From Oscheius onirici (lineage: Eukaryota; Nematoda; Chromadorea; Rhabditida; Rhabditidae), in the NCBI GenBank assembly GCA_932521025.1, contig OW051469.1, positions 8,134,398 through 8,198,397 of the forward strand: a stretch of 64,000 nucleotides of DNA, in the 5' to 3' direction. The notes beneath the pieces were generated by a model. The model saw only the letters and a program-made list of their open reading frames with translations, had not been told where the DNA came from and did not search any database. Below are positions 61,636 to 64,000 of this stretch, piece after piece; the stretch's first letter is position 1; each line of letters begins with the position of its first letter. The position numbers were made by a program, and so were the translations under genes.

Positions 61636-62720
61636 CCTGAAAATGAATGTTCTTTGTCGATCGGAACGCAAAAAAAAAACAAGCAAAATTGGTGTGAACA
61701 TATGAGAAAACTCGAGTCTGAGAGGAAAGGACGGACGTTGAAGCTCTGAGTCAACATATAAAAAAGAGGCTAAACATCAAAGAACGCCTATGGAAAATGT
61801 CAGGTTATTTAGAAAAGCACTTTTAAAAAATAATGAAAAACGCGAAACAAGTCCAAAGGGCAACAAACTTTTGATTCTGCCAACAGAAAGCGATGCCCTT
61901 CGAGTTCGAAAAAAACTCAAAGCACAAACACAAAATCGATGCGCATCTCTTGTCAGCATGGCGCTGAAAAGACGAATCGGTCTGTCTATAGATGGCAAGA
62001 AAGAGAGGAGGCAAAAGAGTCAGGATCGATTGTCGCTCAAAACTATCAGCAGAGGACATTGTTTGACTAATCGGTCGTCCACACGCGGCCAGAGAGAGGG
62101 GGAGACTCAAAAACTAAACAGTGATGACAATTCACGAAAGAGATAGCATCTTTTCTGGGGGAGAGGACAAGATAACAGTCATGCTGGAATGTACATTCAC
62201 TTTTAAATTTTGGCTCTCAAACTTTGACCTACAAAAAATGTTAGATCCTTATGAGTCAATAAGAATCAAAAAAATATCTGCAATAGTGGAATTTGAACCT
62301 ATCCTCCTCAACTGATAATCAATTCTGAAAGGCTTAACAAGATCTTTTCGAAAACTGCACAGAAGCTTGGAAAAGTCTATTATCTGCCTATCTGCTGTGC
62401 AAACAAGCAAGTGGAACTGATAAAAAGTCATTCGACGATGTCTGGAATGAATCAGGAGATAGACAAAATGGAGAGGAAAAAAATCATTTTGTAAAAGACA
62501 TTTTGAAAACGTTCAAATTGTAAAAGACGAACCGCAAAAGATCATTTTGAAAAAGTTCACTTTGCAAAAATTTGGGCGCAATTGCGTACAGAAAATTCCT
62601 ACAGTATCCTTTTATTTCTTTTTAACGTTTTTTGGCTTTTTTTTGTGTTTTACTTGCATTTCTTGTTTTTTTCTCACATATTTTATGCTACAGCAATGTT
62701 TCAGACCGCACATAGCAGAA
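61636..62720. other. Spacer with degenerate TTTTGNAAAA repeats
   Basis: No supported gene. From about 62,480 to 62,575 a TTTTGNAAAA(G) motif recurs every 15-30 bp. It directly precedes the FLYWCH/MULE gene and might be terminal or subterminal sequence of that element. Confidence 0.4.
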
Positions 62721-64000
62721 ATGAAGACCATAAAGAAGCCCGAAATACTTGATAACTACCTTATGCGCCCGACATACAGGAATGCTGACGGATCACGCGT
62801 TTTCCACTGTTTCTACAAGTTAGTTTCCCTTTTTAGAGTAAAACTTTCTTCCAGGCATAGATCTTATTCAACTTGTTTTGCTGCTTACAAAGTCAGTCCT
62901 TTAAACAACGTGACTGTTCTCCAAAACCACAACCATTCGGCGGATAAAACGTTGTATGAGGTCTGTCGTATTTTACTCGTTACTATTTTACTCGAAATCT
63001 TCATTTGTTCTTCAGGCCGATTTCGCGAAAGTACAGCAACGAATTACATCGAGAAATCAACCTAAAACTTCTGCTCGATCCATCATAAAAAAATCACAAA
63101 TGAACCATGGTCCGGAAGTGCTGAAATTGTTAGGTAAGCACAATTTGTTCCGTAAAACATATTTTTTTAGGAACATACAATTGTCAACGACTACGTATTC
63201 AGCATGCAAGGCCTGAAAAGGCAGCTGAATGGAAGCTTTTGACACTTGTTGATCCAATTTTCCAAGGAGAAACTACAGAAACTAAAAGTACGCCTTTCAG
63301 TTTTGTTATTTTAAACTATTTAGACGGCAAGAGATTCCTTCTTGCGGATCAACTCTTACTTGGCAAGCGAATTGTAATTTTCGCCTCTCAAACCGACCTA
63401 CAGTTGCTCGAATCTTCAAAAGTTCTACTCGTAGACGGAACTTTTGACGCTGTCTCTAAGCCTTTCAAACAATTGGTCTCTTTGCACAGATATGTAGGTT
63501 TCACTTAGTTTACCTATAAAACAATTAAAATTTTAAGATCAGTGAAAAAATTACAAGGCCCGTTTGCTACGCCTTACTAGAATCAAAAGATCAAGGAGCG
63601 TATGAGGTTGTTATGGCCGAGATTTGCAAAAATACAAAGTTTGCGCCGGAAGTTGTTGTCTCAGGTTACCATATTTTTCTGTTTTTTTTGTATCGAGATT
63701 CAGACATGGAATCTGTCCTTCGAAACGCTGTTTTAAAATTTCTACCTAAATTCAAGATCCATTATTGCTACTTTCATCTGATCAAAAACTGGCGGCTTCA
63801 AATCTCCAAAAATAAATACATGAATACGGAGACAAAACCAGGTAAACCTTTTATTGTATCATAAAAGTAGTATCTTCAGATGGATCTCTCTTTAGATTTT
63901 GGTTGAGAATTCGCGCACTGGCTTTTTATGAACCGAGAATCGTAAACGATGTCTTCAAGTTGATCAAATCTGCTGAGACTCCGACAAATACAGGCTTTCT
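62721..64000 (+). CDS. FLYWCH zinc finger / MULE transposase-type protein (3' end outside window)
   Basis: Eight exons with short introns (62,721-62,818, 62,855-62,960, 63,016-63,133, 63,171-63,287, 63,324-63,493, 63,538-63,664, 63,704-63,841, 63,880 onwards) keep one open frame. The N-terminus is FLYWCH-like (HCFYKHRSYSTCFAAYKV, then NHNHSADK: the C..C..H.H zinc ligands). The second part is the MULE transposase core: VLLVDGTFDAVSKPF (first Asp), PVCYALLESKDQGAYE and VVSDMESVLRNAV (second Asp), then HYCYFHLIKNW (CxxH). No frame damage is visible, which is unusual among the mobile sequences in this window; it is either an active element or a domesticated gene. Codon use is A/T-rich compared with neighbours. 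The chain is cut by the window end. Confidence 0.85.

Overview
The window looks like nuclear DNA of a rhabditid nematode, close to but not identical with Caenorhabditis elegans. The reasons are very short introns (mostly 35-45 bp) ending in TTTCAG, acceptor-like TTTCAG/TTTAG sites just upstream of many start codons (as expected for spliced-leader trans-splicing), nematode DB-module secreted proteins, recognisable ERI-1, CAL-1, VPS-18, ALH-1 and TPI proteins, P-glycoprotein, and FLYWCH/MULE and RTE-like transposons. All identifications come from reading translations by eye; no database search was run.

Layout. Bases 1 to about 9,000 hold no gene I can support, only dispersed repeats, hairpins and one 8-bp-TSD MITE (7,341-7,732). 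From 9.0 to 16.7 kb there are a small secreted protein (-), a BTB-BACK-Kelch gene (-), a hAT-type MITE, an H3-like remnant, a tiny tail-anchored protein (+) and an intact H3.3-like histone gene (+). From 17.1 to 26.1 kb the + strand carries METTL23-like and NAGK sequences joined in one reading frame, then tpi and a CWC27-type cyclophilin in operon-like spacing. From 26.1 to 33.3 kb there are a duplicated gene end, LINE debris, an F-box-like gene (+) and a NDUFA4/B12D-like mitochondrial gene (-) whose 3.8-kb intron contains a LINE with a 13-bp target-site duplication. From 34.4 to 38.1 kb two DB-module secreted-protein genes diverge from a shared 385-bp promoter. A F-box gene (-) follows at 39.2-40.6 kb. 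From 42.1 to 50.3 kb come vps-18 (+), eri-1 (+) and a calmodulin-like gene (-). From 50.9 to 57.0 kb is a full-length P-glycoprotein (+) with a 5S rRNA gene in one intron and a palindrome array in another. Then come a divergent alpha-tubulin (+) and mitochondrial aldehyde dehydrogenase (-), whose stops are only 38 bp apart, and finally a FLYWCH/MULE transposase-type gene (+) that runs off the window.

How the genes relate. Most are unrelated housekeeping genes (glycolysis, spliceosome, amino-sugar salvage, HOPS/CORVET trafficking, small-RNA/rRNA 3' processing, chromatin, cytoskeleton, detoxification). I see no pathogenicity or defence island. The most unusual items are the METTL23-NAGK shared exon, the intronic 5S gene, the GGTACC palindrome array, the H3.3-like protein made from a replication-type stem-loop message, and the in-frame stop in the Kelch gene.
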